Source: WHSW01 sp963742205
GTDB taxonomy: Bacteria > Actinomycetota > Thermoleophilia > Solirubrobacterales > 70-9
DNA length: 64,000 bases
Assembly (NCBI GenBank): GCA_963742205.1
Contig: CAVUKZ010000012.1
Location: forward strand, 62,001-126,000
Direction of reading: 5' to 3'
Part shown: positions 46,852-56,039 of the stretch, in pieces
Layout of the letters: each line of letters opens with the position of its first letter
Position numbering within the stretch: position 1 is the first letter of the stretch
Made by a program: the position numbers and the translations under genes
The notes under the pieces: generated by a model
Seen by the model: the letters and a program-made list of their open reading frames with translations, nothing else
Told to the model about the DNA's origin: nothing
The model's database searches: none

Positions 46852-47601
46852 TTACGCGCGCCCCGCCTCCAGCAGCCGGCGCAGGAAGCGCTTCGTCTCC
46901 GGCTGCTGCGGGTCGTCGAGCACCTGCGCGGGCGGGCCGACCTCGAGCATCCGGCCCTCGTGCAGGAAGCAGACCTTGTCGGCGACCTCGCGGGCGAAGC
47001 CCATCTCGTGCGTGGCGATCAGCATCGTCACGCCCTCGTCCTTGAGGGCGCGCACCGTCGAGAGGACCTCGCCGACCAGCTCGGGATCGAGGGCGGAGGT
47101 GACCTCGTCGAGCAGCATCGCCCGCGGTCGCGAGGCGAACGCGCGCGCCAGCGCGACGCGCTGCTGCTGACCGCCCGAGAGGTCGTCGGGCCGGTCCGCC
47201 TCGCGCCCGCCCAGGCCGAGGCGCTCGAGCTGCGCGCGGGCCTCCGACTCCGCCTGGCTGCGCGGGACGCCGTGGCCGCGCCAGCTGCCGAGGATCACGT
47301 TCTGGAGCACCGAGAGGTGGGGGAAGAGGTTGTACGCCTGGAACACGAGGCCGAGCCGTCGGCGGACCGCGACCGGCTCGACCGAGGGGTCGGTGATCAC
47401 CTCGCCGTCGAGCAGGATGTCGCCGTCGTCGATCTGGAGCAGCAGGTCCGCGCAGCGCAGGATCGTCGACTTGCCCGAGCCCGACGCGCCGATCACCGCC
47501 ACGGCTTCGTGTTCGGCGATCTCGAGGTCGATGCCGTGCAGGACCCGGCGCTCGCCGAACGCCTTCGTGACGCCGCGGAACTCGAGCACGGGCGTGCTCA
47601 C
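46852..47601 (-). CDS. amino-acid ABC transporter ATP-binding protein
   Basis: GTG 47601 gives 249 residues with IGASGSGKSTILRC (Walker A), LVFQAYNLFPHLSV (Q-loop), DDLSGGQQQRVALARA (signature), MLLDEVTSALDPEL (Walker B) and IATHEMGFAREVADK (H-loop). The wording closely matches polar amino-acid importers of the GlnQ/HisP class. The start overlaps the permease stop, completing a three-gene minus-strand import operon (binding protein, permease, ATPase). Confidence 0.95.
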   Translation of the reverse strand: MSTPVLEFRGVTKAFGERRVLHGIDLEIAEHEAVAVIGASGSGKSTILRCADLLLQIDDGDILLDGEVITDPSVEPVAVRRRLGLVFQAYNLFPHLSVLQNVILGSWRGHGVPRSQAESEARAQLERLGLGGREADRPDDLSGGQQQRVALARAFASRPRAMLLDEVTSALDPELVGEVLSTVRALKDEGVTMLIATHEMGFAREVADKVCFLHEGRMLEVGPPAQVLDDPQQPETKRFLRRLLEAGRA

Positions 47602-48417
47602 GTTGCCGCCTCCGTGTAGCCCCAGCGCTCGAGCAGGCGCGCGAGCGGGATCGTCACCGCGAGATAGAGCAGCGCCGCCGCGACCATGGGGGTGTAGTTG
47701 AAGTCGGTGGAGGCATCGATCTGCGCGACCCGGAACGCCTCGCCGCTGACGCCGATGATCGCGATCAGGGCGACGTCCTTCTGCAGGGCGATGAAGTCGT
47801 TGAGGAGCGGGGGGCCGACTCGGCGCACCGCCTGCGGCAGGATCACGTAGCGCATCGCCTGACGCTCGGTGAGCCCGATCGCGAGGGCGCCGTCGCGCTG
47901 CCCCGGGTGCACCGACCGCAACCCGGCTCGGTAGACCTCGCTCACGTAGGCGCCGTAGGACAGCGCGAGCGCGATCCCGCCGAGGATCACCGGTTCGGTG
48001 GGCAGCCCGCTGAGGTTGAGCGCCGGGACGCCGAAGCCGACCAGGTAGACGAGGAGCACGGTCGGGATCCCGCGGAAGACGTCCGTGTAGACGGTCGCCA
48101 TCAGCCGCACCGGGAACAGCGCCGGGGCGTTGGTGGTCCGGAGCAGCGCCACCACCAGGCCGAGGATCAGGACGACGACCTCGACGATGCAGAACACCCG
48201 CACGTCGAGCCAGAAGGCCTTCAGGATGTCCGGGAACGAGTCCGCGAAGACCTCGGGGTCGAAGAACGTGTCGCGGACCTCGGGCCAGCCGGAGCTGGTC
48301 AGGATCAGCAGGGCGAGCCCGCCGATCACGATCGACGGTCGAGCCCGCGGCGATCGCGAACCCGCGGCGGTCCTTGGCGCGCCGGGCAGCCGCTCGCTCT
48401 GCGCGGCGGTCCGCCAT
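47598..48417 (-). pseudogene. amino-acid ABC transporter permease, N-terminal frameshift
   Basis: ATG 48417 starts MADRRAERAAARRAKDRRGF. A one-base change near 48340 is needed to reach IVIGGLALLILTSSGWPEVR and the rest. The His/Glu/Gln/Arg/opine-type permease domain follows: FRGIPTVLLVYLVGFGVPAL, ALSYGAYVSEVYRAGLRSV and the EAA-type loop GALAIGLTERQAMRYVILPQ. If the ATG at 48329 were used instead, the protein would lack only the basic leader and could still work. The stop overlaps the ATPase start. Confidence 0.9.
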
Positions 48418-48437
48418 CGCTCAGCCCGGCCGCAGCG

Positions 48438-49314
48438 TTACTGCAGCGTCGGTGCGTCGGTGGCGTCGCTCATCCACTGCTTCTCGATCGCCGGCAGGTC
48501 GCCGGACGACTGCAGCTCGTCGACCGCGGCCGAGACGCAGTCGGTGAGCGGCGAGTCCTTCTGCAGCAGCGCGCCCCACGTGTCGCCCCCCGGGGCGGGG
48601 AACTGCCCGACGGTGGTCGCCTCCGGCACCTGGGCCGCGGTCAAATAGAAGGCCGTCGGGACGTCGACCACGACCGCGTCGACCTGGCCGTTCTTGAGCG
48701 CCGAGACGACGTCGTTGGAAGTGTCGAAGACCTGCGGGTCGCTCGACGGCTGGATCACGTCGTTGACCGCGTCGAGGCTGGTGGTGCCGATCTGGACGCC
48801 GATGTTGGCGTCGGCGAACTCGGACAGCGAGGTCGCCTTGGCGAGGTCCGAGCTCTTGAGCGCCACGACCGCCTGCTGGGCCTCGTAGTACGGGACTGGA
48901 GAAGTCGACCTGCTCGGCGCGCTTGGGCGTGATCGAGATCTGGTTGACGTCGAAGTCGAAGTCCTTCGGGCCCGGCGCGTACGAGGCGTTGAACGGCTCG
49001 ACGGTCCACTTCACCTGGTCGGGCGTGTAGCCGAGCTTGTCGGCGATCGCGTACGCGGTCGCGCTCTCGAAGCCCTTGCCGTTGGTCGGGTCGTTGTCCT
49101 CGAAGTAGGGCGGATAGGCCGGCTTGTCGGTGCCCACGGTGAGCGTTCCCGAGCTCACGGTCTCCAGCTGGTCGGGCGTGCAGTCGCTCAGCGAGACCGA
49201 GCCCCCGGTGGTCGAGGATGAGTCGTCGCTCGAATCGTCGCTGCTGCCGCAGGCGACGAGGAAGGCGGCGCCGACGATGGCGCAACAGAACAACAGGACG
49301 CGGATCTTGGACAA
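48438..49314 (-). pseudogene. polar amino-acid ABC transporter substrate-binding lipoprotein, one frameshift
   Basis: TTG 49314 starts a lipoprotein signal (IRVLLFCCAIVGAAFLVAC) with lipobox LVAC, then a Ser/Asp-rich linker and the SBP_bac_3 domain (GTLTVGTDKPAYPPYFEDND, SATAYAIADKLGYTPDQVKW, DFDVNQISITPKRAEQVDFS). The frame changes near 48893, restoring PYYEAQQAVVALKSSDLAKA and continuing to a stop at 48438. The total of 877 bases confirms a one-base imbalance. It should capture an amino acid outside the membrane for the downstream permease. Confidence 0.9.
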
Positions 49315-49360
49315 GGCTCGACCTCTGGTGGTGGGCGGGATGCGGGATGATCCTACGCGC

Positions 49361-50275
49361 ATGAGCACGTGGACGGCAGGGCAGATCGGCGATCTGAGCG
49401 GGAGGATCGCGGTTGTGACCGGGGCCAACAGCGGCCTGGGGCTGGTCACCGCGCGCGAGCTGGCGCGCGCCGGCGCGACGGTCGTGCCCACCGCGCGCGA
49501 CCCCGAAAAGGCCGCCTCGACGCGCGCGGAGATCACCGCCGAGGCTCCCGATGCGGAGCTCGATCCCCGGATCCTCGACCTCGCGAGCCTCGAGTCCGTC
49601 CGCGAGTTCGCGGGCGCCGTGACGACCGACCACCCGCGGATCGACGTCCTGGTCAACAACGCCGGCGTGATGATGCCCCCGCGCTCGGAGTCGGCCGACG
49701 GCTTCGAGCTGCAGTTCGGCACCAACCACCTCGGCCACTTCGCGCTCACCGGGTTGCTGCTCGACGCCCTCGCCGCGGGCGAGGCCTCGAGGGTGGTCAC
49801 CGTGAGCAGCCTCGAGCACCGCCCCGGCAAGCTCGACTTCGACGACCTGCAGTCCGAGGGCAGCTACTCGCCCCGCGGCGCCTACCAGCAGTCGAAGTTC
49901 GCCAACGCCGTCTTCGGGCTCGAGCTCGACCGCCGCCTGCGCGCCGCGGGATTGCCGGTGATCAGCGTCCTCGCCCACCCCGGGTACTCGGCCACCAACC
50001 TGCAGAGCACCGGCCCCACCGGGTTGATGAAGGCCGTGCTCGCGGTAAGCAATCGCCTCCTCGCCCAGGGCGCCGACGCCGGCGCCCTGCCGCAGCTCTA
50101 CGCGGCCACGGCCCCGGGGGTCGAGGGCGGCCAGTTCTTCGGGCCGGACGGCTTCCAGCAAAGCCGCGGCGGGCCAACCGAGGTGCAGCCGGTTGGCCGC
50201 GCCCGCGATGAGGAGACCGCCCGCCGGCTGTGGGACGTCTCCGAGCAGCTCACCGACGTCCGCTATCTCGATTGA
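49361..50275 (+). CDS. short-chain dehydrogenase/reductase (atypical, retinol-dehydrogenase-like)
   Basis: ATG 49361 gives 304 residues with the NAD(P) motif VVTGANSGLG, NNAGVMMP, catalytic Ser in VVTVSSLEH and YQQSK (Tyr-x-x-x-Lys). The extension after the core (GALPQLYAATAPGVEGGQFF) is usual for the larger WWOX/RDH-like SDRs. The substrate is unknown. The stop overlaps the next start by one base (TGATG). It is divergent from the amino-acid transporter operon. Confidence 0.92.
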   Translation: MSTWTAGQIGDLSGRIAVVTGANSGLGLVTARELARAGATVVPTARDPEKAASTRAEITAEAPDAELDPRILDLASLESVREFAGAVTTDHPRIDVLVNNAGVMMPPRSESADGFELQFGTNHLGHFALTGLLLDALAAGEASRVVTVSSLEHRPGKLDFDDLQSEGSYSPRGAYQQSKFANAVFGLELDRRLRAAGLPVISVLAHPGYSATNLQSTGPTGLMKAVLAVSNRLLAQGADAGALPQLYAATAPGVEGGQFFGPDGFQQSRGGPTEVQPVGRARDEETARRLWDVSEQLTDVRYLD

Positions 50276-50715
50276 TGGGCGGCGGCGTCTACTCGGTGCT
50301 GGGCGAGGTCGGCCTGCCGGCGCCCGTCGCCGAGCTCGCGCGCCGGCGCTGGGACGCGATCGTGGTGGGCGGCGGACACAACGGGCTCACGGCCGCGGCC
50401 TACCTGGCGCGGGCGGGCAAGGACGTGCTGGTCTGCGAGCGCCGCGAGCGGCTGGGCGGCGCGGCGACGCTCGAGCGCCCGTTCGCCGATCAGCGCTTCG
50501 TGGTCAGCCCATGCGCCTACCTCGTGGGTCTGCTGGACGAGGTCGTGATCTCCGAGCTCGCGCTCGAGCGCCACGGCTACGAGGTGACCCCGGCGGACCC
50601 CAACCTCTGGTGCCCGTTCGACGACGGCACCTCCTACGGGGCGTTCATCGACTCGGCGCTCAACGGCCGCATCGCCGCCGAACAGGTGCTGGCGAGCTCC
50701 CCGGTTCCCGCGTAA
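50275..50715 (+). pseudogene. FAD-dependent oxidoreductase (phytoene-desaturase-like), truncated
   Basis: ATG 50275 begins with a dinucleotide fold (DAIVVGGGHNGLTAAAYLAR, then CERRERLGGAATLERPFAD) typical of the large CrtI/amine-oxidase-like group of about 500 residues. The frame stops after only 146 residues. The last stretch SALNGRIAAEQVLASSP looks like the final helix of such proteins rather than the middle. An internal deletion joining the N-terminus to the C-terminus is therefore possible. As it stands, the substrate domain is missing and the product should be inactive. Confidence 0.65.
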
Positions 50716-50737
50716 GCGCAGCCGAGGTGCCCGACGC

Positions 50738-51145
50738 ATGACCGACGCCTCGATCGAGACGTTCGCCCGCAGCCACCTCGATCGGCTGGTCGCCCTCGTC
50801 GACGGGGAGGGTTGGACCGAATACTCCGAGGACGCCGAGCGGACCTATCGTGCGCTGACGGCGCCCGGTGCGACCACCCTCGTCGCCACCGCCGGCGGGC
50901 GGGTGGTCGGCGCGATCCAGGTGCAATCCGACGGCGTCCTTCAGGCGCACCTGTCGATGCTGCTGATCGACCGGGAGTGGCGTGGCCGCGGCCTCGGCTC
51001 AAGGCTTCTGCGCGACGCCCTGGACCAAGCGGGGGGCGTGCAGCTCGATATCAGGACCCGCACCGAGGGTTACTACGAGCGCCTCGGGGCGAGCCGCTCG
51101 CTCGGCTATCGCCTCACGCGCGAGAACCTCGGGCTCGCGCGATGA
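50738..51145 (+). CDS. GNAT-family N-acetyltransferase
   Basis: ATG 50738 gives 135 residues. Acetyl-CoA motif A is clear (LSMLLIDREWRGRGLGSRLL), followed by motif B with EGYYERLGASRSLGYRL. The substrate is unknown. It follows the truncated FAD gene on the same strand. Confidence 0.85.
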   Translation: MTDASIETFARSHLDRLVALVDGEGWTEYSEDAERTYRALTAPGATTLVATAGGRVVGAIQVQSDGVLQAHLSMLLIDREWRGRGLGSRLLRDALDQAGGVQLDIRTRTEGYYERLGASRSLGYRLTRENLGLAR

Positions 51146-51250
51146 GCGCCCTCTGGGTGTCGGACCAGGCGCCGGGCGCGGCAACGGCTGTCTCCTCGAT
51201 GGAGTCGCCATCGTCCGAGTCGGTGCCGCACCCGGACGCCATCAGCCCGA

Positions 51251-51531
51251 CTACGGCGTATTGGTGAGCACGGTCTCCCCGACCGCTGCGGCGGTTCCCA
51301 ACGGCTTGCCGGTGAGGCGGGCAACGAACTCGTAGCCGGTCTCCGACTGCCCGATGATCGCGAGCGTCATCGTCGCGTGCACCGTGTGGGCCTTCTGCGC
51401 GTCGCGTTCGCGCCCCGGGGCGCGGCGATGGCCACCAAGGCGATCAATGCGACCAGTGTGATCAGCCCTGCGCCGAGGAAACCGGGTCTCTTTGAGCCCG
51501 CGACGCCCGCTCGATGGTCGGTGAACCGCAT
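51251..51531 (-). pseudogene. small single-helix membrane or secreted protein, frameshifted
   Basis: ATG 51531 follows AAGGAG and starts MRFTDHRAGVAGSKRPGFLG, then a hydrophobic helix LITLVALIALVAIAAP. As written it ends after about 54 residues. A one-base change near 51415 continues with AHTVHATMTLAIIGQSETGY and FVARLTGKPLGTAAAVGE to a stop at 51251, about 93 residues. The length of 281 bases is not a multiple of three. No family is recognised. Confidence 0.45.
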
Positions 51532-51629
51532 ATGCCTCTCCTTCGTGAGGGTTCGCCCCCCTTTGGGCGCCGTCGAACGACGGTATCCCCCCGATTTGCA
51601 CCCGGTGAAAAGCGGCGTAAGCTGGACCC

Positions 51630-51902
51630 ATGGCCGGTCGCCTGCTCCATTACGCCGGTCCGGTGTTACGTGCGGCCCGCGAGTGCGCAGGCGCCACGCA
51701 GCGAGAAGTCGCTGAGCGCGCGGGGGCGAGCACGGCGACCATCTCTCGCCTTGAGAACGGCATGGCGGTCCCGTCCGATCCGCTCTGTGACGCGATCCTC
51801 GACGCCTACGGCGTAATCACCGGCGTGCCTCGGCTGGAGTTGCTGGAGCGTGCTACGGCCGATTGGCAGGAGGATGAGTACGGCGAGGTGACGGGCCTCT
51901 AG
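51630..51902 (+). CDS. XRE-family helix-turn-helix protein
   Basis: ATG 51630 gives 90 residues. A Cro/C1-type HTH (VLRAARECAGATQREVAERA, GASTATISRLENGMAVPSD) spans about residues 12-65, with a short C-terminal helix (ELLERATADWQEDEYGEVTG). There is no ligand domain. It is convergent with the Abi-alpha-like gene (4-base overlap of ends). Confidence 0.85.
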   Translation: MAGRLLHYAGPVLRAARECAGATQREVAERAGASTATISRLENGMAVPSDPLCDAILDAYGVITGVPRLELLERATADWQEDEYGEVTGL

Positions 51903-52594
51903 GCCTGCCCGGGCGGCAGCGCGGCCTCGCAGAAGTCCCTGCCGAGCGGCGTCAAGCGGATGCTGCGGCGGACGATGTGCGAGAAGCGCCCGGCCTGCTC
52001 GAGCGCCTCCGCAACGTCGGGCTGGACCTCGAGCACCTGGTAGCGCTCGCTGTCCGCGACCGGATCGCGGGAGAACCAGATCAGTCCCAGCCGGTGGAGG
52101 TTGCTGAGGTAGGCGGGGACCTGGTCGACGAACCGGCAGCCCGCCTCCGCGCCGATCATCGAGTAGCCCTGGGCGATGAGCCGCGAGCCGGGGACGTAGG
52201 CGACGCCGGCCCGCACGTCCACCGCCGGCTGCGGCCCCCGCTCCGCGATCAGGCGCAGGATCCGCGCCTCGTCCGGCGCGAGGTCGGAGAGGATCCGGTC
52301 GTAAGCCGGGTGCGATCCCTGCTCGTAACCCACGTCGGCCGAGGCGTGCAGCAGGCGCTCGCCGCGCTCGCGCAGCGTCGGCGGCGGCTCGGGCTTCGCC
52401 CCGCCCAGCAGGCCGGAGACCGTCTCGGCGACCCTGCCGTCGCGGTCGAGGGCCTCGAGCACCTGCGCGCCGGTCCGCAGCGAGGTCTCCACGCCCCACC
52501 GCGCGGTGCGCCACCAGGCGCCGGCGCCGAGCCGCGCCAGGGACTCGACCGTCGAGAGCCGGTCGCGCCCCGTCGGCTGTGGCCCGTCGGTCAT
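51899..52594 (-). CDS. Abi-alpha (DUF4393)-like protein
   Basis: ATG 52594 gives 231 residues. The C-terminal part (residues ~95-225) has the Abi_alpha/DUF4393 pattern: HPAYDRILSDLAPDEARILR, ERGPQPAVDV, LSNLHRLGLIWFSRDPV and RRSIRLTPLGRDFCEAAL. The middle resembles a winged helix. Some family members were linked to abortive phage infection, but most are untested. The stop of the DUF445 gene lies five bases upstream, so the two are probably co-transcribed. Confidence 0.7.
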   Translation of the reverse strand: MTDGPQPTGRDRLSTVESLARLGAGAWWRTARWGVETSLRTGAQVLEALDRDGRVAETVSGLLGGAKPEPPPTLRERGERLLHASADVGYEQGSHPAYDRILSDLAPDEARILRLIAERGPQPAVDVRAGVAYVPGSRLIAQGYSMIGAEAGCRFVDQVPAYLSNLHRLGLIWFSRDPVADSERYQVLEVQPDVAEALEQAGRFSHIVRRSIRLTPLGRDFCEAALPPGQA

Positions 52595-52598
52595 CTCG

Positions 52599-53873
52599 TC
52601 AGACGCCAAAGATCGCCAGATGCAGGAGGCCGGCGCCGAAGCCGAGCACGGCGCCGTGGGCGTAGAGCATCCACTCGTCCTGCTTGATCGCCGAGCGCAG
52701 CAGCTCCACGAAGTCGCGGTTTGGCAGCTCACGCATGCGCTCCGCGAACAGCTGCCTGATCCGCTCGCTCTGACGGCGGTTGAACTCAGGGTCGGAGAAC
52801 GGGGTCATCGTGTAGTCGACGGCCTCGGTGGCGACCGAGTCGCGGATCGCGTCGTACTCCGACGAGCCCACGGCCACGCGGACCGCCGAGCGAGCCGGCC
52901 CGGTCGCCCGGTCAACCGCCGGCCGCAGGGCCGTCTCCAGCATCTGGCGGGTGCGGTCCGAGCGCGGGCCGTAGAGCAGGTGGTTGCCGATGTTGTTCAG
53001 GTTGACGACGTCCTCCGCGATGATCTGCGCGTAGACCTCAGCGACCTCGTTGCGGCGCCGCAGGAAGAGCCCGTGAAGCGTCAGCGGACCGATCCGCCGT
53101 GGCTCGACCGGTTCGAAGATCAGGAGCATGCCCCAGAGGTTGGTCGTCCAGCCAACGACCACGCCGCACACCGGCAGAACCCACCAGTGGGGGAAGGCCC
53201 CGACGATGAAGATCACCGGGATCCCGAGCAGGAACCCGAAGGCAAAGCCGAAGTTGATCATCAGCCGCAGCTCCTTGCGTCCGACGTCCTCGAACACCCG
53301 GTTGGCGAGCTCGGGGTTGGCCTCCATGTGGCGGATGACCATGAGCTTGGGATCGAGGATCTGGTCGATGTTGTCGGCGATGTCCTCGGTGACGATCTCC
53401 TCCACGATCGCCGGTAGCTGCTCTTGGACGCGCTGCTCCACGACGACGCGCATCTGCGGCGGCAGGTCGCGCCAGAGCTGGGGATGCTCGCGCTCCATGA
53501 TCCGCTCGACCAGCTCCCCGACCTCCTCGCGCGCCGACGCCGTGACGTGCTCGGCGATCTGCTGTGGCTCGAGCTGCTGGTAGAAGTCGCTCGCCGTCCC
53601 CAGCTTCGCGATCCCCTTGTCGACGGCGATCGAGCCCATCTTCGCGGCCCGGTTCGGGACGATCCCCTGCCAGCCGATGCCCCCGTGCATGATCCCCGGG
53701 ATCTCCTGGAGCCGCCGCGGCAACAGCTGGGCGACGGCGCTGAGCCCCGGAACGCGGAAGCCCACGAAGCGGATCGGGTGAAACAGCATCCACACGCCGG
53801 TCCAGTTGATGACGTAACCGATCACGCCCGTGAACACGGGGATCGAGATCTGTTTGAGCAGTTCGCCGTCCAT
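52599..53873 (-). CDS. DUF445 family membrane protein
   Basis: ATG 53873 gives 424 residues. The family hallmark appears near the N-terminus (TGVIGYVINWTGVWMLFHPI) and again mid-protein (VCGVVVGWTTNLWGMLLIFEP). A long helical, probably coiled region (QQLEPQQIAEHV to NIDQILDPKL) lies between. The C-terminus ends in another helix. DUF445 proteins have no settled function. It is the upstream gene of the pair with Abi-alpha. Confidence 0.82.
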   Translation of the reverse strand: MDGELLKQISIPVFTGVIGYVINWTGVWMLFHPIRFVGFRVPGLSAVAQLLPRRLQEIPGIMHGGIGWQGIVPNRAAKMGSIAVDKGIAKLGTASDFYQQLEPQQIAEHVTASAREEVGELVERIMEREHPQLWRDLPPQMRVVVEQRVQEQLPAIVEEIVTEDIADNIDQILDPKLMVIRHMEANPELANRVFEDVGRKELRLMINFGFAFGFLLGIPVIFIVGAFPHWWVLPVCGVVVGWTTNLWGMLLIFEPVEPRRIGPLTLHGLFLRRRNEVAEVYAQIIAEDVVNLNNIGNHLLYGPRSDRTRQMLETALRPAVDRATGPARSAVRVAVGSSEYDAIRDSVATEAVDYTMTPFSDPEFNRRQSERIRQLFAERMRELPNRDFVELLRSAIKQDEWMLYAHGAVLGFGAGLLHLAIFGV

Positions 53874-53959
53874 CGTGCCCCGGACCAGGTGGGCGGGCAA
53901 CCTTAGCCCCGGCCGGGGCTCGGAACGCCGGTCGAGCAAGCGGGCACTACCGTCGTCGC

Positions 53960-55117
53960 ATGCGGCGTCTCTTCCCGATCGTTGCGGCGGTGATCCTCAC
54001 CGAGACGATGTTCTACTCGGCGATCACGCCGCTGCTGCCGGCGTACGCCGACGACCTCGGCCTCTCGAAGGCCTCGGCGGGGATCCTGAGCGCCTCCTAT
54101 GCCGCCGGCACGCTCGTGGCCGCGCTGCCGTCAGGGTTCCTGGCGGCGCGGATCGGCTTCAAGCCGACGATTCTCGCCGGCCTCAGCCTGCTCGGGGTCG
54201 CGAGCGTGGTCTTCGCGTTCGCGGAGAACGTCGTGGTCCTCGACATCGCGCGCTTCGCCGAGGGCCTCGGCGGCGCCTGCGCCTGGACCGGCGCGCTGGG
54301 CTGGCTCTTGGCCGCAACGCCCGCCGATCGCCGCGGCGAGATGATCGGCGCCGCGCTCGCTGCGGCGATCTTCGGGATCCTGCTCGGCCCGGTCGTCGGC
54401 AGCATCGCCTCGGTTACCGGGCCCAAGGTCGTCTTCTGTGGGGTCGCCGTGGTCGCCGGAGTCCTCGCGGCGTGGGTTGCTCCGGCGCCCGGGATTCCCG
54501 CGGGGGGCATCCCGAGCGTCCGCGCGGTGGTCGCGGCGATGCTGAGCGCTCCGGTGATGTTCGCCTTCTGGCTGGTCGTCATGCCGTCGGTGCTGTCCGG
54601 AGCGTTCGACGTGCTGATCCCGCTGCGCCTCAACGACCTCGGCGCCTCCGGGGTCGGGGTGGGCGCGGCCTTCTTCTGCGCCGCGGCGATCGAGGCGTTC
54701 ACGGCGCCGGCGATCGGTCGGGTCTCCGACCGCCGCGGGCGCATGACGCCGGTCCGCATCGGGCTGATCGCCTGCCCGATCACGGCGCTGATCCTGCCCC
54801 TGCCGGAGACCGTGGTGGTGCTGGCCCTCGCGCTCGTCGCCGTGGTGCTCGCGATGAGCTTGATCTGGACGCCGGCGATGGCGCTGCTCTCCGACAACGC
54901 CGAGCATGCGGGCCTCGACCTCGGCTTCGCCAGCGCGCTGGTCAGCTTCGCGTGGGCCGGCGGGCAGGTGGTCGGTGGCTCGGCGCTGGTCGGGTTGGCC
55001 GGGGCCACGTCCGACGGCGCCGCGTACGCGCTCATCGCGGCCGCGTTCGTCGTCACCCTGGCCGTGGTCCTCGCGCGCCAACGGACGCGGGAGCCGGCGC
55101 CCGCCGTGTCCGACTGA
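53960..55117 (+). CDS. MFS transporter
   Basis: ATG 53960 gives 385 residues with twelve predicted helices and the MFS motif A region between helices 2 and 3 (VAALPSGFLAARIGFKPTIL) and in the second half (GRVSDRRGRMTPVRIGLIAC). Family level only; it could be a drug or metabolite exporter. It is divergent from DUF445 with 86 bases between starts. Confidence 0.9.
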   Translation: MRRLFPIVAAVILTETMFYSAITPLLPAYADDLGLSKASAGILSASYAAGTLVAALPSGFLAARIGFKPTILAGLSLLGVASVVFAFAENVVVLDIARFAEGLGGACAWTGALGWLLAATPADRRGEMIGAALAAAIFGILLGPVVGSIASVTGPKVVFCGVAVVAGVLAAWVAPAPGIPAGGIPSVRAVVAAMLSAPVMFAFWLVVMPSVLSGAFDVLIPLRLNDLGASGVGVGAAFFCAAAIEAFTAPAIGRVSDRRGRMTPVRIGLIACPITALILPLPETVVVLALALVAVVLAMSLIWTPAMALLSDNAEHAGLDLGFASALVSFAWAGGQVVGGSALVGLAGATSDGAAYALIAAAFVVTLAVVLARQRTREPAPAVSD

Positions 55118-55181
55118 GGAGGTTTGCGGCCGGTCGGCGGGTTGAGGCGCACGCGCCCGCCAGCGCATAGCCTGTGCCCGG

Positions 55182-56039
55182 ATGAAGGGCAGGACGGCCG
55201 CCGCGATCGCGACGCTGGCGCTGACGGCGCTGCTCGCCCTCCCCGCCGCGGCGCCCGCCCACAAGCACTTCCGGGCCTACCCGTCGTGTCACTCCGGCGG
55301 CAAGCACTCCGATCGCTTCTGCTTCGAGGGCGATCACCCGGTCGCCGTGCTGCGCGCCTTCGACAAGGCGAAGGTCCGATACCGCTTCTGCTTCCGCAAG
55401 GCGGGCGAGCGCAAGCACTGCCGCGATCGCCACACGCACAAGGTGGGCTCGTTCTCACGCACCCGCTTCGACGTCGACGGCGCCGGCAAGTACAAGCTCG
55501 CCTGGTTCGCCAACGGGCGGTCGGTCGGGCGCGACAAGCTCGTGATCCGCGAGCGCGCCGTGTTCGCGGTCGGCGACTCGCTCGGCGAGGGCACGAAGCC
55601 GTATCTCCCCGGCGCCCTGCCGGGGTGGAAGGTGAGCCAGTCGGTCGCCACCTCGCGCTTCCTTCCCGACGGCGTCTCCATCGTCCGCAACCGCGGCGGG
55701 CTTCCTGCCGTGATCGTGTTCGCGCTCGGCACCAACGACGATCCCCACAACGTCTCCGGCTTTCGCGGTGCGGTCGAGTCCGTGCTCTCGATCGCCGGCA
55801 AGACGCGCTGCGTCGTCGTGCCGAACATCGTCCGGCCGTCGGTCGGCGGCGCCAGCTACGCCGGCTACAACAACGCGCTCGCGGATCTGGCGCAGCAGCG
55901 CGACAACCTCAGGGTCGCGGACTGGGTCGGACTGGTCGCCCGCAATCGCGGCTGGCTCGCCCCCGACGGCTCGCACGTGAACGCCACCGGCTACGCCGCG
56001 CGGGCGCGGCTGATCGCCCACCAGGTCGAGCGCTGCTGA
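55182..56039 (+). CDS. secreted SGNH/GDSL-type hydrolase-like protein
   Basis: ATG 55182 gives 285 residues with a signal peptide (TAAAIATLALTALLALPAAAPA). A Cys-containing beta-rich region (residues ~30-120: PSCHSGGKHSDRFCFEGDHP, YRFCFRKAGERKHC) comes next, then an SGNH domain. Its blocks are VGDSLGEGTKP (Ser), FALGTNDDPHN (Asn) and DGSHVNATGY (Asp-His). Acyl-ester or carbohydrate-ester hydrolysis outside the cell is expected; the substrate is unknown. The stop overlaps the cupin start (TGATG). Confidence 0.85.
   Translation: MKGRTAAAIATLALTALLALPAAAPAHKHFRAYPSCHSGGKHSDRFCFEGDHPVAVLRAFDKAKVRYRFCFRKAGERKHCRDRHTHKVGSFSRTRFDVDGAGKYKLAWFANGRSVGRDKLVIRERAVFAVGDSLGEGTKPYLPGALPGWKVSQSVATSRFLPDGVSIVRNRGGLPAVIVFALGTNDDPHNVSGFRGAVESVLSIAGKTRCVVVPNIVRPSVGGASYAGYNNALADLAQQRDNLRVADWVGLVARNRGWLAPDGSHVNATGYAARARLIAHQVERC

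Noticed and set aside
51140..51260. Minus-strand lipoprotein-like text (LMASGCGTDSDDGD).
   Set aside because: There is no hydrophobic signal of adequate length and no start codon with a ribosome site; the frame then runs antisense through the GNAT gene.
51142..51267. A 41-residue ORF overlapping the GNAT stop (MSALWVSDQAPG...).
   Set aside because: It has no ribosome site beyond the overlap, odd composition and no family resemblance. It is probably chance.
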